From GWF2-50-93 sp041666985 (GTDB taxonomy: Bacteria > Verrucomicrobiota > Lentisphaeria > Victivallales > GWF2-50-93): a DNA stretch of 8,742 nt. Positions 1-6,324 of the stretch are shown here, piece by piece. Made by a program: the position numbers and the translations under genes. Location: assembly GCA_041666985.1 (NCBI GenBank), contig JBAYFV010000148.1:1-8742 (forward strand). The letters are read 5' to 3'. The notes beneath the pieces are model-generated. The model was not told where the DNA came from. It saw only the letters and a program-made list of their open reading frames with translations, and did no database searches. Positions within the stretch are counted from its first letter, which is position 1. Every line of letters begins with the position of its first letter.

Positions 1-60
1 AATCAGATCCGACGACCGGGCGTTCTTCCTGCCAGGTTTTCTGTCTTCGGAATTCCTCAT
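1..60 (-). CDS. N-terminus of an unidentified protein (partial, runs off the left edge)
   Basis: An ATG on the minus strand (bases 60-58) overlaps the TGA of the polyprenyl synthase gene in an ATGA arrangement. The frame stays open for all 20 codons to the edge and reads MRNSEDRKPGRKNARSSDLI. A purine-rich AGGGAGAA sits directly before the ATG. The 4-nt overlap and this Shine-Dalgarno-like stretch suggest translational coupling to the upstream gene. The visible residues are basic and polar, with no signal peptide and no recognisable motif, so no function is assigned. With only 20 codons visible, a chance open frame remains possible. Confidence 0.5.
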   Translation of the reverse strand, partial: MRNSEDRKPGRKNARSSDLI

Positions 61-1130
61 TTCTCCCTGGCCGTCAGGAAATCCGCAAGCTGGAGAAGAA
101 GCCTTCTGTATTTGCCGTCCGGGAAATCAAGCAGGATGTTTTTTGCGGAGTTCGCAAGGAGTTTAGCCCTGTTGAGCACTTTTCTTTCGGCGCCGCTTTC
201 ACGGATCATTTTCCTGACAGGCTCAATTTCCTTTGAGGAATAAGAAGGTTTTCCGAGAAGTGAGAGGAGTTTTCCCCTTCCTTTTGAGTCCATGCTTTTC
301 CAGGTGAGATAAATCAGGAGGGTCGGTTTCTTTTCAGTCAGATCGGAGCCGATCGGTTTCCCGAGCTTTTCCTCGTTTCCGAAAATCCCGAGCCAGTCGT
401 CCTTAAGCTGGAAGGCCGTTCCGGACAGTGAGGCGAATTCACCGATCTTTTCGACGCGTCTGTCGTTTGCGAACTTCGCAGATTTCAGTCCGATCAGCGC
501 CCCGGTTTCGGCGCAGTAGCGGAGCAGGGCGCCCGTCTTCAGGATCAACATGTTTTCGATTATGGCGGGGCTTAGTTTTTCCGTTTTAAGAAAAGGCATT
601 TCGATGTCAAGAGCCTCGCCGCTGATAAGATCCCGGTTGACCAGCTCATGAAGCCGTCGGCTCAGATGTATTGTGAGTTCCGGTGAAACGCCCGCCCTGA
701 CCGATTTAAGGAGCGTGTTTGCGGCCCACCCCTGCTGGATGTCGCCTGCGAGTATCGCAAAATTTTTCCCGTAGGTTAACGCCTCTTCAGGCCTCATCTT
801 AAATTTCTTCTCTGCGAACTTCGCAGTTATAAAATGAGAAGAGGGAAGCCCTCTTCTCATTTTATCATTGTCAATTATGTCGTCATGGACGAGCGTCCAG
901 TTGTGATAGATTTCGACGGCAGCGGCTGCGAACTTCGCAGTTTCGGGCTTGCCTCCGAGAAGCCCGCATGACCACATGAGAATGGCGGGACGGAGTCTTT
1001 TCCCGCCCCGTGACGGATAATCTTTCACGGATTCTTTAAGATACGCAGGCAGTATACTGTCCGGGAAGTCATCCTCACGGATTATCCTGTCAATCATGGC
1101 CGCGACTTTCTGGAGCTCCGAGTGAAACAT
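57..1130 (-). CDS. Trans-type polyprenyl (geranylgeranyl/farnesyl-like) diphosphate synthase
   Basis: This cytosolic prenyltransferase condenses isopentenyl diphosphate with an allylic diphosphate, supplying chains for quinones, carotenoids or lipid carriers. The 357-residue protein has GGKRLRP at 42-48, the first Asp-rich motif DDIID at 83-87 followed by RRG, and the second motif QLKDDWLGIFG at 241-251, then GKPIGSDLTEKKPTLL. The second motif lacks the third Asp of classical DDxxD but keeps the DDxLGxFG form seen in many GGPP-type synthases. Product chain length cannot be read reliably. Oddities: Ala-Lys-Phe-Ala occurs at residues 65-68, 103-106 and 218-221, each encoded by the same palindrome. 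The chosen ATG has no Shine-Dalgarno; its leader is a 7-nt repeat. A downstream ATG at 1097 also lacks one. The stop overlaps a following start. It lies 136 nt after ymdB. Confidence 0.93.
   Translation of the reverse strand: MFHSELQKVAAMIDRIIREDDFPDSILPAYLKESVKDYPSRGGKRLRPAILMWSCGLLGGKPETAKFAAAAVEIYHNWTLVHDDIIDNDKMRRGLPSSHFITAKFAEKKFKMRPEEALTYGKNFAILAGDIQQGWAANTLLKSVRAGVSPELTIHLSRRLHELVNRDLISGEALDIEMPFLKTEKLSPAIIENMLILKTGALLRYCAETGALIGLKSAKFANDRRVEKIGEFASLSGTAFQLKDDWLGIFGNEEKLGKPIGSDLTEKKPTLLIYLTWKSMDSKGRGKLLSLLGKPSYSSKEIEPVRKMIRESGAERKVLNRAKLLANSAKNILLDFPDGKYRRLLLQLADFLTAREK
144..156. repeat. Degenerate copy of the 13-bp palindrome
   Basis: TGCGGAGTTCGCA differs at one position from the perfect palindrome TGCGAAGTTCGCA. 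Here the G centre lies on the plus strand, so its orientation is flipped relative to the other three copies, and it encodes ANSA at residues 326-329 in the same codon register. It may be a decayed copy or chance. Confidence 0.45.
468..480. repeat. Copy of 13-bp odd palindrome TGCGAACTTCGCA
   Basis: Perfect palindrome with 6-bp arms (TGCGAA / TTCGCA) around one central base. On the coding strand it spells GCG AAG TTC GCA, residues 218-221 (AKFA) of the polyprenyl synthase. The flanks are T and G, so the 15-bp extended form is not complete here. Confidence 0.85.
812..826. repeat. Copy of 15-bp odd palindrome CTGCGAACTTCGCAG
   Basis: Full 15-bp form with 7-bp arms around a single central C (G on the coding strand). 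It encodes AKFA at residues 103-106, in a loop of variable length in this family between the first Asp-rich motif and the ILAGD helix. Confidence 0.88.
926..940. repeat. Copy of 15-bp odd palindrome CTGCGAACTTCGCAG
   Basis: Identical over 15 bp to the copy at 812-826, in the same orientation and reading frame. It encodes AKFA at residues 65-68, just before the helix that carries the first Asp-rich motif. Confidence 0.88.
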
Positions 1131-1203
1131 AATTTCAGTTTTAAGTGTCAGGTTTCAGGTTTTAAGTCATGCGAAAATTCAGTTTTAAGCTTCAGATGTT
1201 AAG
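1131..1203 (-). repeat. Degenerate heptanucleotide tandem repeat in the polyprenyl synthase leader
   Basis: Read on the minus strand, bases 1203-1176 divide into four 7-mers (CTTAACA, TCTGAAG, CTTAAAA, CTGAATT). After a 9-nt break, bases 1166-1132 divide into five more (CTTAAAA, CCTGAAA, CCTGACA, CTTAAAA, CTGAAAT). The units fit a loose consensus CYTRAMA, with CTTAAAA present three times. The array runs to within 1 nt of the start codon and takes the place of a Shine-Dalgarno sequence. Confidence 0.6.
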
Positions 1204-1245
1204 AATCAAGGGAGACACTTGCCGTGCCGGGAAAATAATTTCCTG

Positions 1246-1266
1246 CTTGAACCTTAAAAGTTAACA
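1246..1266 (+). repeat. Three heptads of the same repeat in inverted orientation
   Basis: On the plus strand the units are CTTGAAC, CTTAAAA and GTTAACA, ending directly against the ymdB stop codon at 1267. They are opposite in orientation to the block at 1131-1203, so the transcript between the two genes could form AU-rich pairings between TTTTAAG and CTTAAAA. Confidence 0.45.
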
Positions 1267-2052
1267 CTAGAAACCCGCCTTCACTGAAAAGTTTTTTATC
1301 CCGTCCGCCCGGCCTGTGTTCATGTCGTATGAGACGACAACGGCATCGAGGCGTATTTCTTTTTCAACTACAGGAAGCTTATGCGGCATTCCGGTTGTGA
1401 ACTTCTTTATGACGCATTCAATGTCGCGGCCGAGAACCGAAATTGACGAACCTGTCATGCCGACATCTGAAATGAAGGCGGTGCCCTTTGCAAGAATCTT
1501 CGCGTCCGCCGTCTGCACATGTGTGTGCGTTCCAAGCACCGCAGTCACTTTGCCGTCGAGGAAATAAGCCATCGCCGCCTTCTCGCTTGTGGCTTCGGCG
1601 TGGAAGTCCACGATTATGCTTTTGACTGTCGGCGGTATCTGCGGGAGTATGTTTTCAACGGTTTCAAAAGGGCAGTAGGCGCTTTCCTTCATGAAGACCT
1701 TGCCGAGCAGATTTATGACCGCCACGTCTCCTCCGCCTGGATTCCTGAAAACGCTGAATCCACGGCCGGGCTGTTTTTTGCTCAGGTTGGCTGGGCGCAG
1801 AAAGTTGTCTATGCGTTTTATTTCCTCTTCGAAACCCTTCTGATCCCACACATGGTCGCCCGAGGTGAAAACATCTACGACGCCCGACATGTCGGGCAGG
1901 CAGTTCGCCGTGACGCCGGCGCCGCCCGCCACGTTTTCCACGTTGGCGATGCAGAAACTGCAGTTGTACTGCCTGCGCAGTTCGGGGACGAGTTCCTTAA
2001 CCGCCATTCTGCCGCCTTTTCCAACGACATCGCCGATAAACAATATATTCAT
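1267..2052 (-). CDS. ymdB: YmdB-family (TIGR00282) metallophosphoesterase
   Basis: The Bacillus member of this family is a di-metal phosphodiesterase acting on 2',3'-cyclic nucleotides and involved in RNA turnover and developmental choice. The 261-residue length is typical. Visible metal-site motifs are GDVVGKGGR with Asp8, NVENVAGGAG with Glu39 and Asn40, SGDHVWDQ at 64-71, DFHAE with His151, and GTHTHVQ with His176 and His178. The family's usual GNH is GDH here (Asp66), replacing a normally conserved metal-bridging Asn. The start is preceded by GGGGA at suitable spacing, and the gene begins 24 nt after the RNase Y stop. RNase Y and YmdB genes are also adjacent in Bacillus (ymdA-ymdB), which supports a shared role in RNA decay. 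Cytosolic; no signal peptide. Confidence 0.93.
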   Translation of the reverse strand: MNILFIGDVVGKGGRMAVKELVPELRRQYNCSFCIANVENVAGGAGVTANCLPDMSGVVDVFTSGDHVWDQKGFEEEIKRIDNFLRPANLSKKQPGRGFSVFRNPGGGDVAVINLLGKVFMKESAYCPFETVENILPQIPPTVKSIIVDFHAEATSEKAAMAYFLDGKVTAVLGTHTHVQTADAKILAKGTAFISDVGMTGSSISVLGRDIECVIKKFTTGMPHKLPVVEKEIRLDAVVVSYDMNTGRADGIKNFSVKAGF

Positions 2053-2076
2053 TTTTTCCCCGGTTGTTCATTTGAT

Positions 2077-3666
2077 TTATTTTGCATAGTCAACGCATCT
2101 TGTCTCCCTGATGACAGTGACTTTAATCTGTCCCGGGTAGTTCATTTCCTTTTCTATGCGCTGGCATATGTCCCTTGCGAGCACCTGCGCTTCCGCATCG
2201 TTGATTTTCCCGGGCTGAACTGCAACGCGGACTTCGCGGCCGGCCTGGAGGGCGTAACACGATTCAACGCCGCTGAACTCGCATGCTATTTTCTCCAGCT
2301 GGTCAAGCCGTTTCAGGTACAGGTCCGTAGTTTCGCTTCTTGCTCCGGGCCTTGAGGCGCTGAGTGCGTCGCAGACGCTTACAAGAACCGCGAAAAGGGA
2401 TTCCTTTTCAACTTCCTCGTGATGTGCGGCAACGGCGTTGATGACATCCTTGGCTTCATTGTTCTTCCTCAGTATGTCGGCGCCGATTGATGCGTGCGAA
2501 CCTTCAATCTCGTGGTCCATGGCTTTCCCTATATCATGGAGAAGCCCGATTCTGCGGGCCTTCTGCACGTCAAGCCCGAGTTCGGCTGCTATCGTACCCA
2601 TGAAGAATGCGGTTTCAATGGAGTGCATGAGTACGTTCTGCGAATAGCTGAAACGGAATTTGAGTCTTCCGAGAAGTTTTACCAGGGGAGTGGTGACACC
2701 CTGAAGGCCTGTCTCGAGAACGGCGGCTTCGCCTGCTGAAAAGACGATGTCGTCAACTTCTTTTTCAGCCTTCTTGTACAGTTCTTCAATCCTGGTGGGA
2801 TGAATGCGCCCGTCGGCAATAAGTTTTTCGAGAAGCAGTCTTGCGGTTTCCTTTTTGACCGGGTCGAAACAGGATATGACCACAGCTTCCGGGGTGTCGT
2901 CAATCATCAGTGTCACGCCGGCGACGGCTTCGATTGCGCGGATGTTCCGTCCGTCACGGCCGATGATTCGGCCCTTCATGTCGTCGTTCGGGAGCGGAAT
3001 TGTGGCGGTTGTGTGTTCGTAGGCGCAGTCGGATGCGTATTTCTGCATCGCGTAAATCATGATTTTCTGCGATTCCTTTTCGGCTTTCTGCTTTGCCTCG
3101 TCAACCAGGTTGCGGATAAGATGGCCTGTCTCGTTCTGTACTTCGCCCTTGATTTTTTCGAGGAGGATTTCACGCGCCGAATCCCTTGTCAGTTCGGAGA
3201 TGCGTTCAAGCTCGGTGATCTGTTTTGAAATCTCCTTCTTGAGGTCGGCCTCTTTTGCGGCAACGCGTTCCCTTACAATCTGGATTTCTTTTTCAGCCCT
3301 GTCGGCCGAAGCCATTTTCGCATCCAGCACGTCAGCCCTCTTCTCAATGTTCTCCTCGCGCAGCATCAGTCTTTTTTCGAGCGAGTTTATCTCCTGCCTT
3401 CTGTCCTTTGCCTCCACCTCGAATTCATCCTTGATTTTCAGGAGTTCGGCCTTTGCCGCAACTTTTGATTCGCGCAGGATGTGCTCCGCCTCCTTCTTTG
3501 CATCCTCGCGGATCCTTTCCGCCGCCGCCGCCGCCGTCTGCCCCCACAGCTTTGCTATTAGCCAGTGAATGAGAAATCCAATGAAAACACCAGCAAGAAG
3601 CCCGATTACGGACTTGCTTGAAAGTACGGCCAACACGTCTCTAAGTAAGTTACCTACAGCATCCAT
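2077..3666 (-). CDS. rny: Ribonuclease Y, membrane-anchored endoribonuclease
   Basis: RNase Y starts mRNA decay by endonucleolytic cleavage at the inner face of the membrane. The 529-residue protein shows the whole architecture: one N-terminal transmembrane segment (about 19-41), a long charged coiled coil (about 45-205), a KH RNA-binding domain with the GRDG loop at 236-239, and an HD phosphohydrolase domain with His348, His377-Asp378 in LLHDIGKA, His415-His416, and Asp433 in VCDALSA. The C-terminal segment VQPGKINDAEAQVLARDI matches the family. Length is close to the roughly 520 residues of the Bacillus enzyme. An AAGGGGAAAAGGA-type ribosome binding site precedes the ATG. It lies 23 nt after the cyclo-ligase stop and 24 nt before ymdB, so all three are probably co-transcribed. 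No truncation or missing catalytic residue is seen. Confidence 0.97.
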   Translation of the reverse strand: MDAVGNLLRDVLAVLSSKSVIGLLAGVFIGFLIHWLIAKLWGQTAAAAAERIREDAKKEAEHILRESKVAAKAELLKIKDEFEVEAKDRRQEINSLEKRLMLREENIEKRADVLDAKMASADRAEKEIQIVRERVAAKEADLKKEISKQITELERISELTRDSAREILLEKIKGEVQNETGHLIRNLVDEAKQKAEKESQKIMIYAMQKYASDCAYEHTTATIPLPNDDMKGRIIGRDGRNIRAIEAVAGVTLMIDDTPEAVVISCFDPVKKETARLLLEKLIADGRIHPTRIEELYKKAEKEVDDIVFSAGEAAVLETGLQGVTTPLVKLLGRLKFRFSYSQNVLMHSIETAFFMGTIAAELGLDVQKARRIGLLHDIGKAMDHEIEGSHASIGADILRKNNEAKDVINAVAAHHEEVEKESLFAVLVSVCDALSASRPGARSETTDLYLKRLDQLEKIACEFSGVESCYALQAGREVRVAVQPGKINDAEAQVLARDICQRIEKEMNYPGQIKVTVIRETRCVDYAK

Positions 3667-3689
3667 TTCCTTTTCCCCTTCTTTTAGTT

Positions 3690-4262
3690 TTAAGAACAGC
3701 GGTGTAAACCCGATTCTGTGATTATAAAATCCATATTCACGTCTTTCTCACCGGACGGCACCGCATCAATAATCTGCCAGTCGTAACATATCCCTATCTT
3801 AATCCCGGACGTATCCGAGAGGAGCCGGTCGAAGATTCCCCTTCCATGACCGAGCCTGCCCCCTTTAAAATCGAATGCCGTGCCGGGAACCAGCCATAAA
3901 ATATTCTTCAGAATCCCGACTGAAGCGGCCGGTGATTCCGGCCCCGGTTCAGGAATTCCGAACTCTCCCCCGACAAAGTCTTCCGCGAAGTCCGCAACAA
4001 AGGCCATTTCATAGGCGCCTTTCAATCTGTTGAACCTCGGGAAACATATTTTCCTTCCTTTTTTTAATGATTCATTTAGAAAACCGCAGATGTCCGGCTC
4101 ACCCTTCGCGGGATGAAAGGCCGCCATCTGTTCCGCTTCTCCGGTCAATTTGAAATTATCCAGATGAAAACAGATTTCCCTGCCCGCGCCTTCAATAAAA
4201 CCGGAATCCAGCGATTGCCTGCGCAGGACAGATGATTTTCTGATTTCACTCTTCCCCTTCAT
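3690..4262 (-). CDS. 5-formyltetrahydrofolate cyclo-ligase
   Basis: This cytosolic enzyme converts 5-formyltetrahydrofolate to 5,10-methenyltetrahydrofolate with ATP, returning the folate to one-carbon metabolism. The 190-residue protein has the expected length. The signature is at about 124-148: LVPGTAFDFKGGRLGHGRG followed by IFDRLL, corresponding to the family GxRLGxGxGYYDR motif, with IFD in place of YYD. FGIPEP at 101-106 and the basic N-terminus with KSSVLRRQSL are also family-like. The ATG is preceded by AAAGGA with 7-nt spacing. It follows rarA after 211 nt and precedes rny by 23 nt. A degenerate palindrome (3984-3996) encodes ADFA at residues 90-93, reminiscent of the AKFA copies in the polyprenyl synthase, but this may be coincidence. 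Confidence 0.92.
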   Translation of the reverse strand: MKGKSEIRKSSVLRRQSLDSGFIEGAGREICFHLDNFKLTGEAEQMAAFHPAKGEPDICGFLNESLKKGRKICFPRFNRLKGAYEMAFVADFAEDFVGGEFGIPEPGPESPAASVGILKNILWLVPGTAFDFKGGRLGHGRGIFDRLLSDTSGIKIGICYDWQIIDAVPSGEKDVNMDFIITESGLHRCS

Positions 4263-4286
4263 TCGAAATCCTTTTACATGAATTCA

Positions 4287-4313
4287 GCGGCCTACTGCGG
4301 TGGCCGCAGTTTT
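4287..4313. other. Overlapping alternative hairpins between rarA and the cyclo-ligase gene
   Basis: ACTGCGG-TGG-CCGCAGT (4294-4310) forms a 7-bp stem with a 3-nt loop. GCGGCC (4287-4292) can instead pair with GGCCGC (4302-4307) across a 9-nt loop, so the two folds exclude each other. On the plus strand the first hairpin is followed by TTTTATC, a weak terminator-like form. On the minus strand, the direction of the genes, no T-run follows. Confidence 0.45.
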
Positions 4314-4321
4314 ATCAATAA

Positions 4322-4407
4322 GAAACTTTTGCAAATATAGTAGCGCGGTTCTTCAGACCGCGAAGATTCTCGGGCTAAAGCCACGAGCTACTTCAAACGC
4401 AAGTTTC
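4322..4407. repeat. Outer inverted repeat framing the REP-like element
   Basis: GAAACTT(TT)GC at 4322-4332 is complementary to GCAAGTTTC at 4399-4407, giving a 9-bp stem with a 2-nt bulge that encloses the double hairpin at 4339-4392. It may be part of a larger mobile unit or only secondary structure. Confidence 0.45.
4339..4392. repeat. REP/BIME-like element: two GTAG-footed hairpins in inverted orientation
   Basis: On the plus strand GTAG (4340-4343) is followed directly by the hairpin CGCGGT-TCTTCAG-ACCGCG (4344-4362). On the minus strand GTAG (bases 4391-4388) is followed by a second hairpin over 4387-4369, in which CTCGGGCT pairs with AGCC(A)CGAG, with one bulged A. AGTAGC (4339-4344) and GCTACT (4387-4392) also pair, closing both hairpins into a cloverleaf-like fold. 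A GTAG tetranucleotide 5' of an imperfect palindrome, in head-to-head pairs, is the known layout of REPs mobilised by RAYT (TnpA-REP) transposases. No RAYT gene lies in this window. The element sits in a 211-nt gap between two co-oriented genes. Confidence 0.75.
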
Positions 4408-4473
4408 AGGAGAGAATAAACACCCAATATCCATCTGCCTGTGCGTACACGCAGACAAGACGAAATTAATTTC

Positions 4474-5883
4474 TCATGCTTTTAGTCTTTGCTTCGACAT
4501 TGGATATTCGCTCTCTTCAATTATTCTGACTTCTGACTTCCCCTTTTCCCTTATGGAGTCCCAGTATTCTATCCTCTCTTTGATCTTGCTTTCATATCCG
4601 GCCTCGCCGGGGAAATAATATTTTTTGGAGACACCCAGGTAATCCTGTGCCGCAAAATGGTCTTTTTTGTCGTGAGGATATACATAGCCTTCTCCGTGCC
4701 CCATTGTTTTTGCACCCTTGTAATGGGAGTCCCTGAGGTGTTTCGGCACCGCCTGCACACGTTCGTTCTTGACATCACTCATGGCAGCGTCTACTGCTGT
4801 AATGCAGGCATTGCTTTTCGGGGCGGTGGCGCAGTACGTCACCGCCTGTGCAAGTATTATTCTCGCCTCGGGCATGCCGATCATTTCAACGGCCTGCATT
4901 GCGTTGACCGCGAGTGAGATGGCGCGAGGATCCGCATTCCCTATGTCTTCAGAGGAGAATATCACGATTCTTCTTGCGATGAAACGGATGTCCTCGCCGG
5001 CATGCAGCATTTTCGCCAGCCAGTAGACGGCGGCATCGGGATCGCTGCCCCTCATGCTTTTAATGAACGCGCTTGCCGTGTCGTAATGGCCGTCGTCGCC
5101 GTATTCCACCGGTTTCTCCTGTATGGACTCATGGGCTGTTTCAGCGCTTATGTTTATCACGCCTTTTTTGTCCGGAGCGGTTGTCCTGACGGCTATTTCA
5201 AGGGCGTTGAGGGCTCGTCTTGCATCGCCCTCGCATGATTCGGCGAGGAAGGCCAGCGCCTCCATCTGAAGTGTTATTTTCCTGTCCGGGAACCCGCGTT
5301 TGTCGGTGACGGCCCGTTGAAGAAGAGAGGATATGTCCTCCTTTGCCAGGGATTCCAGTTTGAATACCAGGGATCTTGAGAGCAGGGGGCCGTTCACGTA
5401 GAAAAACGGATTCTGTGTTGTCGCTCCGACAAATCTGATGTTGCCGTTTTCGATATCGGGAAGGAGGACGTCCTGTTGCGCCCGGTTGAACCTGTGTATT
5501 TCGTCAATGAAGAGAATCGTGTTTCGTCCGACGTTCTTTTTCCTGTGTACGGCTGCGGCGATTTCACTGCGTATGTCCGCTACGGATGAAGCCACGCCTG
5601 AAAGCCTTATGAAGGCCGCATTGGACATGCGGGCGATAAGTTCGGCGAGGCTGGTTTTCCCGACTCCCGGCGGGCCAGACAGGATTATTGACGTGAAGCT
5701 GTCGGAATTAATCGCCCTGCGGAGGAGTTTTCCTTCGGCGAGTATGTGTTTCTGTCCGGTATATTCATCAAAGTTGAGCGGGCGCAGGCGTGCAGCGAGA
5801 GGCTCGTCTTTATGGGAGCTTGACGCTTTTCCGTCTTTTTCAGTGGTGAAAATATCACCTTGTTCTAAAAAGAGCGAGTCCAT
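4474..5883 (-). CDS. rarA: Replication-associated recombination protein A (RarA/MgsA), AAA+ ATPase
   Basis: RarA is a homotetrameric AAA+ ATPase related to clamp loaders that acts at stalled replication forks and single-stranded DNA gaps. The 469-residue protein has Walker A GPPGVGKTS (70-78), Walker B ILFIDEIH (123-130) followed by RFNRAQQD, sensor 1 region GATTQNP (153-159), and sensor 2 GDARRALN (219-226). The C-terminal half has the family landmarks RRIVIFSSEDIGNADPRA (304-321) and VPKHLRDSHYKGAKTMGHG (379-397). The first 28 or so residues are polar and not conserved. The ATG at 5883 has GGAAAAGG about 9 nt upstream. It is the first gene of the minus-strand series, diverging from the LacI-type gene. 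Whether the downstream genes share its transcript is uncertain because a 211-nt structured gap follows. Confidence 0.95.
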   Translation of the reverse strand: MDSLFLEQGDIFTTEKDGKASSSHKDEPLAARLRPLNFDEYTGQKHILAEGKLLRRAINSDSFTSIILSGPPGVGKTSLAELIARMSNAAFIRLSGVASSVADIRSEIAAAVHRKKNVGRNTILFIDEIHRFNRAQQDVLLPDIENGNIRFVGATTQNPFFYVNGPLLSRSLVFKLESLAKEDISSLLQRAVTDKRGFPDRKITLQMEALAFLAESCEGDARRALNALEIAVRTTAPDKKGVINISAETAHESIQEKPVEYGDDGHYDTASAFIKSMRGSDPDAAVYWLAKMLHAGEDIRFIARRIVIFSSEDIGNADPRAISLAVNAMQAVEMIGMPEARIILAQAVTYCATAPKSNACITAVDAAMSDVKNERVQAVPKHLRDSHYKGAKTMGHGEGYVYPHDKKDHFAAQDYLGVSKKYYFPGEAGYESKIKERIEYWDSIREKGKSEVRIIEESEYPMSKQRLKA

Positions 5884-6292
5884 GGCCGAATACCTTTTCC
5901 TGTATGGAAATCGGATCCCGGCACGGGATGAGCGTCATGGCAAACGTGGCAAGGTGCAAAAAAGCTGTAACATTTTACGGGGATGGCAACAGGAGAACAG
6001 GACGCCCATGCGCCTAAAACATCCCCGGAAATGGAACAAAGCTCTGAGAAAAGAATGCACTTCTGCATTTCTTCAAAAAAGCGGGATAACAATACTGTGA
6101 TAAATAAAATCATCATGCCGAAAACAACCGATTTCTTTTTATGATTTATAAAATCAAAATGAAAAATTAAATTACCTGAGGGATATTATACAACCGTCAA
6201 CTTTGGAATAAAAGCATGGTTCAGTTAAAAACCGTGAAATTGATGAACCGGCGGTTTTGCAAAAATATTACTGGATAATTTAAAGCATGGCG

Positions 6293-6321
6293 TTGACAAG
6301 ATTATGTATATATCGTATAAT
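6293..6321 (+). promoter_or_regulatory. Consensus sigma-70 promoter of the LacI-type gene
   Basis: TTGACA at 6293-6298 and TATAAT at 6316-6321 both match the consensus exactly, with an ideal 17-nt spacer. The transcription start is predicted near 6328. The promoter lies inside an upstream in-frame extension of the repressor ORF, which argues that the protein starts further downstream. Confidence 0.88.
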
Positions 6322-6324
6322 TGC

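Noticed and set aside
2228..2240. CGCGGACTTCGCG as another copy of the palindromic repeat
   Set aside because: It has three mismatches to the 13-mer and encodes the conserved REVRVAV stretch of RNase Y, so coincidence is likelier.
1519..2355. Plus-strand open frame of 278 codons across ymdB and rny
   Set aside because: It is antisense to two well-supported genes, spans their boundary and shows no protein motif.
4263..4473. 6S RNA, which lies beside the cyclo-ligase gene in many proteobacteria
   Set aside because: The interval has no long open-bubble hairpin; it holds the REP-like unit and a short GC-rich hairpin instead.
4444..4473. Intrinsic terminator after rarA (TGCGT-AC-ACGCA and GAAATTAATTTC)
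   Set aside because: The stems are very short, the first has a 2-nt loop, and no T-run follows on the minus strand.
5438..6100. Plus-strand open frame of 220 codons antisense to rarA
   Set aside because: Its N-terminal part mirrors the conserved AAA+ core of rarA and its tail is low-complexity intergenic translation; no motif or ribosome binding site is seen.
5865..6116. Minus-strand 83-codon frame with a CxxCH haem-like motif (CHVCH)
   Set aside because: It overlaps the rarA start in another frame, has only one CxxCH, no proper signal peptide and no Shine-Dalgarno; the motif is most likely chance.
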